From assembly GCA_007131525.1 (NCBI GenBank), contig SLQK01000203.1:1-16428 (forward strand): a stretch of DNA of 16,428 nt, in the 5' to 3' direction. Of the stretch, positions 7,690 through 14,094 are shown piece after piece (position 1 is the stretch's first letter; each line of letters opens with the position of its first letter). The translations under genes were made by a program, and so were the position numbers. A model generated the notes under the pieces. The model was not told where the DNA came from and searched no databases. It was given only the letters and a program-made list of their open reading frames with translations. The DNA is from Nitriliruptoraceae bacterium. Lineage in GTDB: Bacteria > Actinomycetota > Nitriliruptoria > Nitriliruptorales > Nitriliruptoraceae.

Positions 7690-8526
7690 GTGCTCTGGAA
7701 CCTCGAGAACACCGTTCAGTTCACACCGGCACAGTTCGACCTCATGTCGACGGTGCTGACCATCGGCTACGCGGCCCACTTCGCGGGGCTGGCGTACTTC
7801 ATCCTGACCCGCAAGAACGTCGCGCCCCGGTACCGCGCCATGACCACGATGTCGGTGGTCGTCATGCTCTCAGCGGCGCTACTGCTGCTGCGGTTGGACA
7901 TCTCGCTGAACCAGGCCTTCGTCTTCGACGCCGACCAGGGCCTGTTCGTGCTCGGTGACGCCACCTACAACCACGGCTTCCGGTACTTCAACTGGCTGAT
8001 CGACGTGCCGCTGCTGCTCACCCAGAGCCTCTTCGTGCTCAACATCGCGAAGAAGGACCTGTTCGGCTACCGGTTCAAGATGGGTGCGGCCGGGGCCCTG
8101 ATGGTGATCCTCGGCTACGTGGGGCAGTTCTACGAGGTGGCGGACCCGCTGGGTGCCCTGATCTGGTGGGGCGTCGCGGCGACCATCCCCTACATCTACT
8201 TCTTCGGCATCTTCTGGCGGTTGACCGGTGAGTCCCTGAGCTACCTGCCGGGCCAGGCGAAGTCGACGATGCGCAACATCCGCTACCTGTTCCTGTTCTC
8301 CTGGAACCTCTACATCGTCGCCTACATCGTGCCGATGCTCGGTGACTTCGGGCAGAGCGCCGCCGGTGCGGTGACCCGGACGTACCTGTTCACCATCGCC
8401 GACGTGCTCTCGAAGATCATCTACGGGATCCTGCTCGGCAAGGTGGCGACCGCGCGCTCGGTCGCCGAGGGCTTCGAGGTCGATGGCTACGAGCACCTCG
8501 CCGAGGAGTCGGTCGGCACGGCCTGA
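7690..8526 (+). CDS. Type-1 rhodopsin with NDQ motif: probable light-driven sodium pump
   Basis: This is a 278-residue seven-helix microbial rhodopsin. Helix C reads RYFNWLIDVPLLLTQ: R98, N101, D105 and Q112 occupy the positions of bacteriorhodopsin R82, D85, T89 and D96. That N-D-Q set is diagnostic of Na+-pumping rhodopsins such as Krokinobacter KR2 (N112, D116, Q123). Helix G reads TIADVLSKIIYGILLG, with K242 as the retinal Schiff-base lysine and D238 matching KR2 D251. GYVGQFYEV (142-150) also matches the NaR group. L109 at the PR-105 tuning position predicts green absorption. In light it should export Na+ (or H+ when Na+ is scarce). The GTG start has AAGGAG six bases upstream. It lies between miaB and miaA; no retinal or carotenoid genes are in the window. 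Confidence 0.95.
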   Translation: MLWNLENTVQFTPAQFDLMSTVLTIGYAAHFAGLAYFILTRKNVAPRYRAMTTMSVVVMLSAALLLLRLDISLNQAFVFDADQGLFVLGDATYNHGFRYFNWLIDVPLLLTQSLFVLNIAKKDLFGYRFKMGAAGALMVILGYVGQFYEVADPLGALIWWGVAATIPYIYFFGIFWRLTGESLSYLPGQAKSTMRNIRYLFLFSWNLYIVAYIVPMLGDFGQSAAGAVTRTYLFTIADVLSKIIYGILLGKVATARSVAEGFEVDGYEHLAEESVGTA

Positions 8527-8558
8527 GCGCTCGGCTGCCTCGCCTGACCACCCCGACC

Positions 8559-8595
8559 CGATGGCCGTCCGCACCCCGCATGCGGGCGGCCATCG
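8559..8595. terminator. Nested inverted repeat after the rhodopsin gene
   Basis: The outer arms CGATGGCCG (8559-8567) and CGGCCATCG (8587-8595) are perfectly complementary. They enclose a second perfect 12-bp palindrome, CCCGCATGCGGG (8575-8586). It begins 33 bases after the rhodopsin stop, so a transcription terminator is the simplest reading. A protein-binding site is also possible. Confidence 0.5.
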
Positions 8596-8670
8596 CCGCG
8601 TCCGGCCACCGCGGCGTCCGGCCATGGTGGCGTCCGGCCATGGCCGCGTCCGGCCACTAGCGTCCGGCAA
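8595..8670 (+). repeat. 16-bp tandem repeats in front of miaA
   Basis: Four consecutive 16-base units (8595-8610, 8611-8626, 8627-8642, 8643-8658) share the core GCGTCCGGCCA, and a truncated fifth (GCGTCCGGCAA) follows. The repeats are non-coding and run up to a TAnnnT element ahead of miaA. They may be iterated protein-binding sites or a variable-number repeat. Confidence 0.85.
8658..8663 (+). promoter_or_regulatory. Putative -10 element for miaA
   Basis: TAGCGT fits TAnnnT and lies at the junction of the last two 16-bp repeats, 28 bases before the miaA ATG. The repeats would occupy the -35 region, so a factor bound there could control initiation. Confidence 0.4.
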
Positions 8671-8691
8671 CGGACGGAACGAGGGCCGACG

Positions 8692-9594
8692 ATGACGGTA
8701 CTGGCGGTGGTCGGCCCGACCGCGTCGGGGAAGTCCCGGCTGGCGATGGACGCCGCCGTCGCTCGCACCACCGGCGGCCGACCGACCGAGGTCGTCGCGG
8801 TCGACGCCTTCACCGTCTACCGCGGGATGGACATCGGCACCGCGAAGCCCACCGCCGCGGACCGTGCTGCGGTCCCACACCACCTCGTCGACGTGCTGGA
8901 GCCCTCGGCGTCGCTCAGCGTCGCCGCCTTCCGGGACCTGGCCCGGGCCGCGATCGCTGAGGTGCGGGATCGGGGTGCCACGCCGCTCCTGGTCGGCGGA
9001 TCGGGGCTGTACTTCCGGGCTGTGGTCGATCCGCTGCGCTTCCCACCCACCGACGCAGGCGTGCGGGCCCGGCTCGAGCAGCGGTGGGCCGATGATCCGC
9101 AGGGTGCCCATGCCGAGCTGGCACGCAGGGATCCGGTGGCGGCAGCCCGGATCACCCCCGGCAACCTCCGCCGTAGCGTCCGGGCCCTGGAGGTCATCGA
9201 GCTCACGGGTGAGCGCTTCTCCGCCTTCGACGACAGCTACGGGACCTACCGGTCGATCTACCCCGACCTCGAGGTGGTCCTGCTCGATCCGCCGAGCGAC
9301 GTGCTGCGCCCGCGGATCGAACGCCGGGCCGAGCGGATGGTCACCGACGGCCTGCTGGAGGAGATGGCGGCGTTGCGCGCCCGCGGCCCCCTGTCGCGGA
9401 CGGCCGCCCAGGCCATCGGCTACGCCGAGGCGGCCGCGGTCCTGGACGGGGTCCTGCCGGTCGCCGAGCTGCCCACCGCGATCGCGCGGCGCACCTGGCG
9501 GTACGCCCGCCGGCAGCGCAGCTGGTTCCGGGCCGACCCCCGGTGCCGGACCCTCGAGCCGGAGGCGGCCCGAGCGGTGCTGCTGGCACGGTGA
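8692..9594 (+). CDS. miaA: MiaA, tRNA dimethylallyltransferase
   Basis: MiaA transfers the dimethylallyl group of DMAPP to N6 of A37 in tRNAs that read UNN codons, producing i6A, the substrate of MiaB. The product is 300 residues, a normal length. The P-loop GPTASGKS is at 8-15. DAFTVYRGMDIGTAKPT follows, the MiaA substrate-binding signature; the usual DSxQVY appears here as DAFTVY. HHLVDVLEP, GGSGLYFRAVVDPL, RRSVRALEVIELTG and the C-terminal RRTWRYARRQRSWFR are family motifs. The ATG at 8692 has GAGGG seven bases upstream. It is followed by dapF on the same strand after 90 bases. Confidence 0.97.
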   Translation: MTVLAVVGPTASGKSRLAMDAAVARTTGGRPTEVVAVDAFTVYRGMDIGTAKPTAADRAAVPHHLVDVLEPSASLSVAAFRDLARAAIAEVRDRGATPLLVGGSGLYFRAVVDPLRFPPTDAGVRARLEQRWADDPQGAHAELARRDPVAAARITPGNLRRSVRALEVIELTGERFSAFDDSYGTYRSIYPDLEVVLLDPPSDVLRPRIERRAERMVTDGLLEEMAALRARGPLSRTAAQAIGYAEAAAVLDGVLPVAELPTAIARRTWRYARRQRSWFRADPRCRTLEPEAARAVLLAR

Positions 9595-9672
9595 CCGCCT
9601 GGCGGGCTTCCGGCGGGGCGGGCGCACGGCCCGTCTCGTGAGGTCGTCGGGCCCGGTCGGCTGACCGCCACG

Positions 9673-9678
9673 TACCCT
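9673..9678 (+). promoter_or_regulatory. -10 element giving a probably leaderless dapF transcript
   Basis: TACCCT fits TAnnnT and ends six bases before the dapF ATG. That spacing places transcription start at or next to the start codon. The only ribosome-site-like sequence, CAGG, is too close to the ATG to work well, which agrees with a leaderless mRNA. Confidence 0.5.
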
Positions 9679-9684
9679 GCCAGG

Positions 9685-10569
9685 ATGGAGTTCACCCTCG
9701 CCCATGGCACCGCCAACGACTTCGTGGTCCTCACCGATCTCGAGGACCGTCTCGTGCTGCCGGCCGCCCTGGTCCGGGCGCTCGCCGATCGTCGTCGCGG
9801 GCTGGGGGCCGATGGGGTGATCAGGATCGGTGCCGGTGACGCCGGCGCCGATGTGTTCATGGACTACCGCAACGCCGACGGCTCCGTCGTCGAGATGTGC
9901 GGCAACGGCGTCCGGGTGGTCGCCAAGCACGTCGTCGACCACCACCTCGTCGTCCCCGGCGGGGACGGGGTCGTTCGCATCGGTACCCGAGCCGGCGTCA
10001 AGCCGGTCACGATCGTGGACCGGCACGCCGACCGTCGCGTCGCCACCGTCGCCGTCGACATGGGGCCACCGGCGCTGCGGCCCGAGGCGGTGCCCTTCGC
10101 CGCCGCCGACCCCGACGCGCCACGCCACCACCTCGAGGTCGACGGCGACGTGGTCGGCTTCAGCGTGGTCTCCATGGGCAACCCCCACGCCGTGCTGGTC
10201 GTCGACGACGTGGATGCCGCCCCGGTCCACCGGCTCGGTGCGCGGCTCGAGCGCGATCCGAGCTTCCCGCAGGGGGTCAACGTCGGTTTCGCCGAGGTGG
10301 TCGCCGACGACCGGCTCCGGCTGCGGGTGTGGGAACGGGGCGTGGGTGAGACCGCCGCCTGCGGCACCGGCGCCTGCGCGGCCGTGGTCGCGTTGCAGCG
10401 CCTGTCCCTCCTCGGGGACGACGTTGCGGTCGAGCTGCCGGGTGGCCACCTTCGGATCGAGCACACGGGTGGCGGAACGGTCACCATGACGGGACCGGCC
10501 GTCGAGGTGGCCCGTGGCACCCTGGACGCCGCCTGGCTGGCCGCCGCCGGGTACGACAGCGAGGAGTGA
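9685..10569 (+). CDS. dapF: DapF, diaminopimelate epimerase
   Basis: DapF interconverts LL- and meso-diaminopimelate, supplying lysine and the peptidoglycan cross-linking residue. The enzyme is cofactor-independent and uses two cysteines. Both are visible: C72 in EMCGNGVRVVAKH and C226 in ERGVGETAACGTGACA. The N-terminal HGTANDFVVL and GLGADGVI, and SMGNPHAVLVVDD in the middle, are also family motifs. The 294-residue length is typical. The ATG at 9685 starts at the expected residue. It ends four bases before the apparent CTG start of hflX, so the two are probably co-transcribed. Confidence 0.97.
   Translation: MEFTLAHGTANDFVVLTDLEDRLVLPAALVRALADRRRGLGADGVIRIGAGDAGADVFMDYRNADGSVVEMCGNGVRVVAKHVVDHHLVVPGGDGVVRIGTRAGVKPVTIVDRHADRRVATVAVDMGPPALRPEAVPFAAADPDAPRHHLEVDGDVVGFSVVSMGNPHAVLVVDDVDAAPVHRLGARLERDPSFPQGVNVGFAEVVADDRLRLRVWERGVGETAACGTGACAAVVALQRLSLLGDDVAVELPGGHLRIEHTGGGTVTMTGPAVEVARGTLDAAWLAAAGYDSEE
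10561..10566 (+). promoter_or_regulatory. Ribosome binding site for hflX (decides a CTG start)
   Basis: GAGGAG, inside the last codons of dapF, is six bases before CTG at 10573. The next in-frame ATG/GTG is GTG at 10693, which has no ribosome site and would discard 40 codons with GC-rich third positions. Confidence 0.7.
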
Positions 10570-10572
10570 CCT

Positions 10573-12054
10573 CTGGACACCACAGCCGAGCAGCACCTGC
10601 CCGACCCGCACGACCTCGATGATCGTGAGGCCCTCGACCTCGATGACGAGGCCACGATCGGCCGCGCCGAGGCTCGCCGGCGGCGCCGTGATGTGCTCAC
10701 CGACGAGGGTCCCCGTGAGGGCGTGGACATCATCCGTCCCGTCGAGCGCGCGGTCATCGTCGGTGTGCAGTTGCCGGGCGTGACGACGGCCGATCTGGAG
10801 GCGTCGCTGGACGAGCTGACCGCCCTGCTGGACACGGCCGGGGCCGAGGTGGTCGAGCGCGTGATCCAACGCCGCGACGGCCCCGACCCCGGCACCTTCA
10901 TCGGCCGGGGCAAGGTCACCGAGCTCCGGGACCTGGTGGCCGCGGTGGGCGCCGACGCGTTGGTCTTCGATGACGAGCTGACGCCCGCCCAGCAGCGCAC
11001 GCTGGAGGAACTGGTCAAGCAGAAGGTGCTGGACCGCACGATCGTGATCCTGGACATCTTCGCCCAGCACGCAACCTCGAAGGAGGGCAAGGCCCAGGTG
11101 GAGCTGGCGCAGCTGCTGTACCTGCTGCCCCGGTTGCGCGGTTGGGGTGAGGCGTTGTCCCGGCAGGCAGGTGGGCGGGTCGCGGGCGGTGCCGGCATCG
11201 GTGGCCGCGGTCCGGGGGAGACCCAGCTCGAGGTCGACCGGCGTCGCATCATGCGCCGCATGCGCAAGCTGCGTGGTGACCTCGAGGACTACGGCCGGAT
11301 CCGGGCGACCAAGGCAGCCGAACGCGAACGCAACCGGGTGCAGGAGGTCGCGCTGGTCGGCTACACCAACGCCGGCAAGTCATCGCTGCTCAACCGCATC
11401 ACCGGCGCGAACGTCAAGGTGGAGGACCGCCTGTTCGCCACCCTCGATCCGACGATCCGTCGCCTGCCGCTCGACGATGGGCGGGAGATCGTGCTCACCG
11501 ACACCGTCGGGTTCGTCCGCAAGCTGCCCCACGGGCTCGTCGAGGCCTTCACCTCGACGCTGGAGGGCTCGGCGAACGCCGACCTGCTCCTGCACGTGGT
11601 CGATGCGTCCCACCCCGAGGCCGAGGCGCAGATCGTGGCGGTGCAGGAGGTGCTCGCGGAGATCGGTGCCGACGCCCGCCCCCAGCAGCTCGTCCTGAAC
11701 AAGATCGACGCGGCCGAACATGACGCCGTCGCTGCCCTGGCCCGGCGTGTCGAGCTCGAGCTCGGTCAGGAGCCGGTCCTGGTCTCAGCCGCGACCGGGG
11801 AGGGCATCGACCGGCTCGTCGAACGCATCACCGCCAGGCTGCCCTCCCTCCGGTTCCGTATCCACGGGCACGTGCCCTACGCCCGGCAGGACCTCGTCGC
11901 GCTGGCGCACCGCCAGGGCTCGGTGATCGGGGAGGAGCACACCGAGACCGGCACCACCCTCACCGCCGATGTCGACCGGGACGCTGCGCTCGAGCTGCGC
12001 CACTTCCTCGACGAGGACCCCTTCGCTGACGAGCCCGAGGGCTGGGAGGACTGA
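10573..12054 (+). CDS. hflX: HflX-type ribosome-associated GTPase
   Basis: HflX is a GTPase that binds the 50S subunit and can split or rescue stalled ribosomes. From CTG at 10573 the product is 493 residues. The N-terminal ~55 residues are charged and Asp/Arg-rich. The HflX glycine-rich domain follows: GTFIGRGKVTEL, FDDELTPAQQRTLEE, DRTIVILDIFAQHATSKEGKAQVELAQL and GGRGPGETQLE. The G domain has G1 GYTNAGKSS (263-271), G3 DTVGFVRKLPH, G4 NKID and G5 SAATGEG. A C-terminal domain completes it. The start is inferred from the GAGGAG site; GTG at 10693 gives a 453-residue alternative. It sits directly after dapF and converges on lexA, with only 31 bases between the two stop codons. Confidence 0.94.
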   Translation: MDTTAEQHLPDPHDLDDREALDLDDEATIGRAEARRRRRDVLTDEGPREGVDIIRPVERAVIVGVQLPGVTTADLEASLDELTALLDTAGAEVVERVIQRRDGPDPGTFIGRGKVTELRDLVAAVGADALVFDDELTPAQQRTLEELVKQKVLDRTIVILDIFAQHATSKEGKAQVELAQLLYLLPRLRGWGEALSRQAGGRVAGGAGIGGRGPGETQLEVDRRRIMRRMRKLRGDLEDYGRIRATKAAERERNRVQEVALVGYTNAGKSSLLNRITGANVKVEDRLFATLDPTIRRLPLDDGREIVLTDTVGFVRKLPHGLVEAFTSTLEGSANADLLLHVVDASHPEAEAQIVAVQEVLAEIGADARPQQLVLNKIDAAEHDAVAALARRVELELGQEPVLVSAATGEGIDRLVERITARLPSLRFRIHGHVPYARQDLVALAHRQGSVIGEEHTETGTTLTADVDRDAALELRHFLDEDPFADEPEGWED

Positions 12055-12085
12055 GCGCCGGCTCCGGTGGCTGCTGGCGTCACGA

Positions 12086-12805
12086 TCACCTGATCTGACG
12101 GAGCACCGTGACCACCTTGCCCATCACGCGTGCGTCATCCGCTGCGGTGACGGGGATCGGCTCGTAGGACCCGTTGGCCGGGTCGAGGAACACCTCGCCG
12201 CTGCGGGTACGCCGGAAGAACTTGACGGTGGCCTCGCCCTCGATCAATGCGGCGCACATCTCGCCCTGCTCGACCGACGGCTGCTCCCTGACGACCACCA
12301 GGTCACCGTCGAACACCCCGGCGTCGAGCATGGAGTCGCCGCGCACCCGCAGCATGAACAGCTGCCCGTCGCCGACGAGCTCCTTCGGCAGCGGGTACAC
12401 GGCGTCGACGCGCTCCTCGGCCAGGATCGGGCCGCCTGCGGCGATCTCACCCACGAGCGGCACGTGCCGCGCGGGGGAGCGGGGGAGGTCGAGCGCGGTG
12501 ATCGGGTCCCGCCCGAGCTCGAGCGCCCGGGGCTTCGTGGGATCGCGACGCAGGTAGCCCTTGCGTTCGAGGGACTCGAGCTGACCGTGGACCGACGAGG
12601 GGGAGCGCAGGCCCACCGCGTCGCCGATCTCACGCACCGACGGTGGGTAGCCGTGCTCGTCGACGTGCGCGTGGATCATCTCCAGGATCGCTCGCTGCCG
12701 CTCGGTCAGTTCCCCGGCGGCATCGGGCGGCGTCGTGGTGACAGGACGCTGGTCGTCGGTCGCCCCGCTGCTGTCGCCGGGTGTGTCGGATCGTGTGCGC
12801 CCCAT
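12086..12805 (-). CDS. lexA: LexA, SOS repressor
   Basis: LexA represses SOS genes and cleaves itself when bound to RecA filaments. From ATG at 12805 the product is 239 residues. The winged-helix DNA-binding domain (about 32-95) contains LTERQRAILEMIHAHVDEHG and the recognition region SVREIGDAVGLRSPSSVHGQL. The cleavage site is Ala123-Gly124 (EIAAGGPI), the catalytic Ser is 158 (RGDSMLDAG) and the Lys is 195 (ATVKFFRR). A ~30-residue N-terminal extension rich in Thr/Asp/Pro precedes the DNA-binding domain, as is frequent in actinobacteria. GGGAGG lies about seven bases upstream of the ATG. Two GAACnnnnGTTC operators flank its predicted -10, so it should repress itself. Confidence 0.97.
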   Translation of the reverse strand: MGRTRSDTPGDSSGATDDQRPVTTTPPDAAGELTERQRAILEMIHAHVDEHGYPPSVREIGDAVGLRSPSSVHGQLESLERKGYLRRDPTKPRALELGRDPITALDLPRSPARHVPLVGEIAAGGPILAEERVDAVYPLPKELVGDGQLFMLRVRGDSMLDAGVFDGDLVVVREQPSVEQGEMCAALIEGEATVKFFRRTRSGEVFLDPANGSYEPIPVTAADDARVMGKVVTVLRQIR

Positions 12806-12825
12806 GTCGGACCTCCCGTTGGGTC

Positions 12826-12837
12826 GAACGCGCGTTC
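12826..12837. promoter_or_regulatory. SOS box 1 (LexA operator)
   Basis: GAAC-GCGC-GTTC is a perfect match to the Gram-positive/actinobacterial SOS consensus GAACnnnnGTTC. It is 20 bases upstream of the lexA ATG and covers the predicted lexA transcription start. Confidence 0.9.
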
Positions 12838-12841
12838 GCTC

Positions 12842-12847
12842 ACCATA
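12842..12847 (-). promoter_or_regulatory. lexA -10 element
   Basis: On the minus strand this reads TATGGT, fitting TAnnnT. A weak -35-like TTCCCC (minus strand 12870-12865) sits 17 bases upstream and overlaps SOS box 2. Transcription would start near 12835, inside SOS box 1. Confidence 0.6.
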
Positions 12848-12867
12848 CCACCTCGCGGCCCGATGGG

Positions 12868-12879
12868 GAACATCTGTTC
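12868..12879. promoter_or_regulatory. SOS box 2 (LexA operator)
   Basis: GAAC-ATCT-GTTC is a perfect consensus match. It overlaps the weak -35 of lexA and lies about 11 bases upstream of the -35 of the LysM gene, so it could affect both promoters. Confidence 0.88.
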
Positions 12880-12889
12880 GTTCCTGGGC

Positions 12890-12918
12890 TTGACGTGGGA
12901 ACGGGTGTTCGGTTGACT
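12890..12918 (+). promoter_or_regulatory. Promoter of the LysM gene, with SOS box in the spacer
   Basis: TTGACG (12890-12895) is a good -35. After exactly 17 bases comes TTGACT (12913-12918), a poor TAnnnT match that may serve as the -10. SOS box 3 fills the spacer, which would give tight LexA control. Confidence 0.5.
12899..12910. promoter_or_regulatory. SOS box 3 (LexA operator)
   Basis: GAAC-GGGT-GTTC matches the consensus perfectly and lies between the predicted -35 and -10 of the LysM gene. Confidence 0.88.
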
Positions 12919-12923
12919 GGGAC

Positions 12924-12935
12924 GAACGGACGTTC
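12924..12935. promoter_or_regulatory. SOS box 4 (LexA operator)
   Basis: GAAC-GGAC-GTTC matches the consensus perfectly and lies at the expected transcription start of the LysM gene, about 85 bases before its ATG. Confidence 0.88.
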
Positions 12936-13019
12936 GGAGCGGTCGCCTTCCCCGCCGCTTCGACGTCGCGCCGGCCCACCCGATGGCCGCGAGGAGCCCA
13001 GCGCCGTGAGGAGCCCACG

Positions 13020-13469
13020 ATGATCGCCACCGACACCGCAGCCCGAGTCGGGACCACCCGGCCCCTGCCTGACCCGAGGTTCGTCGACCGGTCGCCGGCA
13101 GCGTCCTCGCCGGCAGCGTCCTCGCCGGCACCTGCTCCGCTCCACGGGGCGCCCGAGGTGCCCCGGGCGCCCCGGGGGACCTCCCGGTCGGCTGTCCTGC
13201 GGCGCCGGATCGTCGCTCTGGTCGCGCTGGTGCTGCTGGTCACGCTGGCGACGGTCGCAGTGGGGCGCGTCGGTGCCGAGGCGGAGCTCGCCGACCGGGT
13301 CGCGGGTCACGAGGTGCTCGCGCCTGGGGACACCCTGTGGGATGTGGCGGTCCGCTCGGCACCCGACGGCGTCGATCCCCGGGACCAGCTGATCGCGATC
13401 CGGGAGCTCAACGGCATCGGTGGCGCGTCGGTGGAGGCCTGGACCGTGGTGCTGCTGCCGGCCCGCTGA
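13020..13469 (+). CDS. LysM membrane protein, probable SOS-induced cell-division inhibitor (YneA/DivS/ChiZ-like)
   Basis: The product is 149 residues: a cytoplasmic Pro/Ala/Ser-rich N-terminus (1-55), one transmembrane helix (about 62-84, after RRR) and a C-terminal LysM-like domain (about 95-149, HEVLAPGDTLWDVAVR to WTVVLLPAR). LysM binds peptidoglycan, so the domain faces the cell wall. Small membrane LysM proteins next to lexA include B. subtilis YneA and M. tuberculosis Rv2719c (ChiZ), DNA-damage-induced proteins that hold up division; C. glutamicum DivS plays the same role. Here the gene diverges from lexA, has two SOS boxes at its own promoter, and is followed by nrdR, the same arrangement as in Mycobacterium. 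The ATG at 13020 has GAGGAG six bases upstream. Function is inferred from context and architecture; sequence identity to these proteins may be low. Confidence 0.85.
   Translation: MIATDTAARVGTTRPLPDPRFVDRSPAASSPAASSPAPAPLHGAPEVPRAPRGTSRSAVLRRRIVALVALVLLVTLATVAVGRVGAEAELADRVAGHEVLAPGDTLWDVAVRSAPDGVDPRDQLIAIRELNGIGGASVEAWTVVLLPAR
13092..13130 (+). repeat. 15-bp tandem repeat inside the LysM gene
   Basis: The unit TCGCCGGCAGCGTCC occurs twice perfectly (13092-13106, 13107-13121) plus a 9-base partial copy. It encodes a Ser-Pro-Ala-Ala-Ser repeat in the N-terminal cytoplasmic tail. Copy changes would keep the frame. Confidence 0.9.
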
Positions 13470-13473
13470 GCGC

Positions 13474-13495
13474 TGCGCCGTCCGGGTCCGGCGCA
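13474..13495. terminator. Hairpin between convergent LysM gene and nrdR
   Basis: A perfect 7-bp inverted repeat (TGCGCCG / CGGCGCA) with an 8-base loop lies in the 44-base gap between the two convergent stop codons. It is well placed to act as a bidirectional terminator. Confidence 0.55.
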
Positions 13496-13513
13496 TGGCC
13501 CGGGTCGGCGGTC

Positions 13514-13981
13514 TCAGGCGCTCTTCGGCGGCGCCTCCTTCCGGAGGCTGGAGAGCTCGTGCTCGAAGTCCTCGGGCCCCTGGAAGTCCTTGTAGACGCT
13601 GGCGAACCGCACGTAGGCGACCTCGTCGAGCTCTCGGAGCTGGGCGAGCACCTGCAGCCCCACCTGCTCGGAGGTCAGCTCTCGCCGGCCGAGGGCGCGC
13701 AGCTCGCGTTCGACCGCGGCGGCAGCGGTCTCCAGGGCGGCGAGCTCGACCCGACCCTTCGCGGCGCGCGCCATGCCGTCCAGCACCCTGGCGCGGTCGA
13801 AGTCGACGAGCGCGCCGGACCGCTTGCGGACCGACAGACCGGGGAGCTCGACCCGCTCGAAGGTCGTGAAGCGACGCCCGCAGTGACGGCACTCCCGCCG
13901 ACGCCGGATGGCATCTCCGGCGGGGGTGGGGCGGGAGTCCACGACCCGATCGTCGTCGGTCCCGCAACCGGGGCAACGCAC
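13514..13981 (-). CDS. nrdR: NrdR, ribonucleotide reductase repressor
   Basis: NrdR is an ATP/dATP-sensing repressor of ribonucleotide reductase genes. The 155-residue product has an N-terminal zinc ribbon with C3, C6, C31 and C34 (RCPGCG and ECRHCGRRFTTFE) and an ATP-cone domain (about 46-136), ending in VAYVRFASVYKDFQ, a hallmark of the family. The start is GTG at 13981, with GAGGAG about ten bases upstream. No nrd structural gene is in the window. It shares a strand with the oxidoreductase gene upstream, but a 113-base gap and a -10-like element suggest its own promoter. Confidence 0.97.
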   Translation of the reverse strand: MRCPGCGTDDDRVVDSRPTPAGDAIRRRRECRHCGRRFTTFERVELPGLSVRKRSGALVDFDRARVLDGMARAAKGRVELAALETAAAAVERELRALGRRELTSEQVGLQVLAQLRELDEVAYVRFASVYKDFQGPEDFEHELSSLRKEAPPKSA

Positions 13982-14011
13982 CTGACGACGCTCCTCGTGG
14001 GCCAGGCCGCG

Positions 14012-14017
14012 AACCTA
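14012..14017 (-). promoter_or_regulatory. Possible -10 element for nrdR
   Basis: On the minus strand this reads TAGGTT, fitting TAnnnT, 30 bases upstream of the nrdR GTG. No clear -35 or NrdR box was seen. Confidence 0.35.
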
Positions 14018-14094
14018 GGTCGGCAGGGCGACGAAGACGAGCATCTGCGACCGCTCCGGCCACCCCACAGAGCCGGGCCGCCCAGGCGGTGCGG

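Noticed and set aside
7693..7713. GAAC-ACC-GTTC near the rhodopsin start
   Set aside because: The spacer is three rather than four bases and it is within coding sequence, so it is not an SOS box.
7879..11070. Very long open frame on the minus strand (about 1063 codons)
   Set aside because: It lies antisense to rhodopsin, miaA, dapF and hflX, all with clear family motifs. Long antisense frames are expected in very GC-rich DNA, and the translation is low-complexity without recognisable domains.
12806..13243. Upstream in-frame extension of lexA (to 385 residues)
   Set aside because: It would run across the four SOS boxes, both promoters and part of the LysM gene. The ATG at 12805 has a good GGGAGG site and gives a normal LexA.
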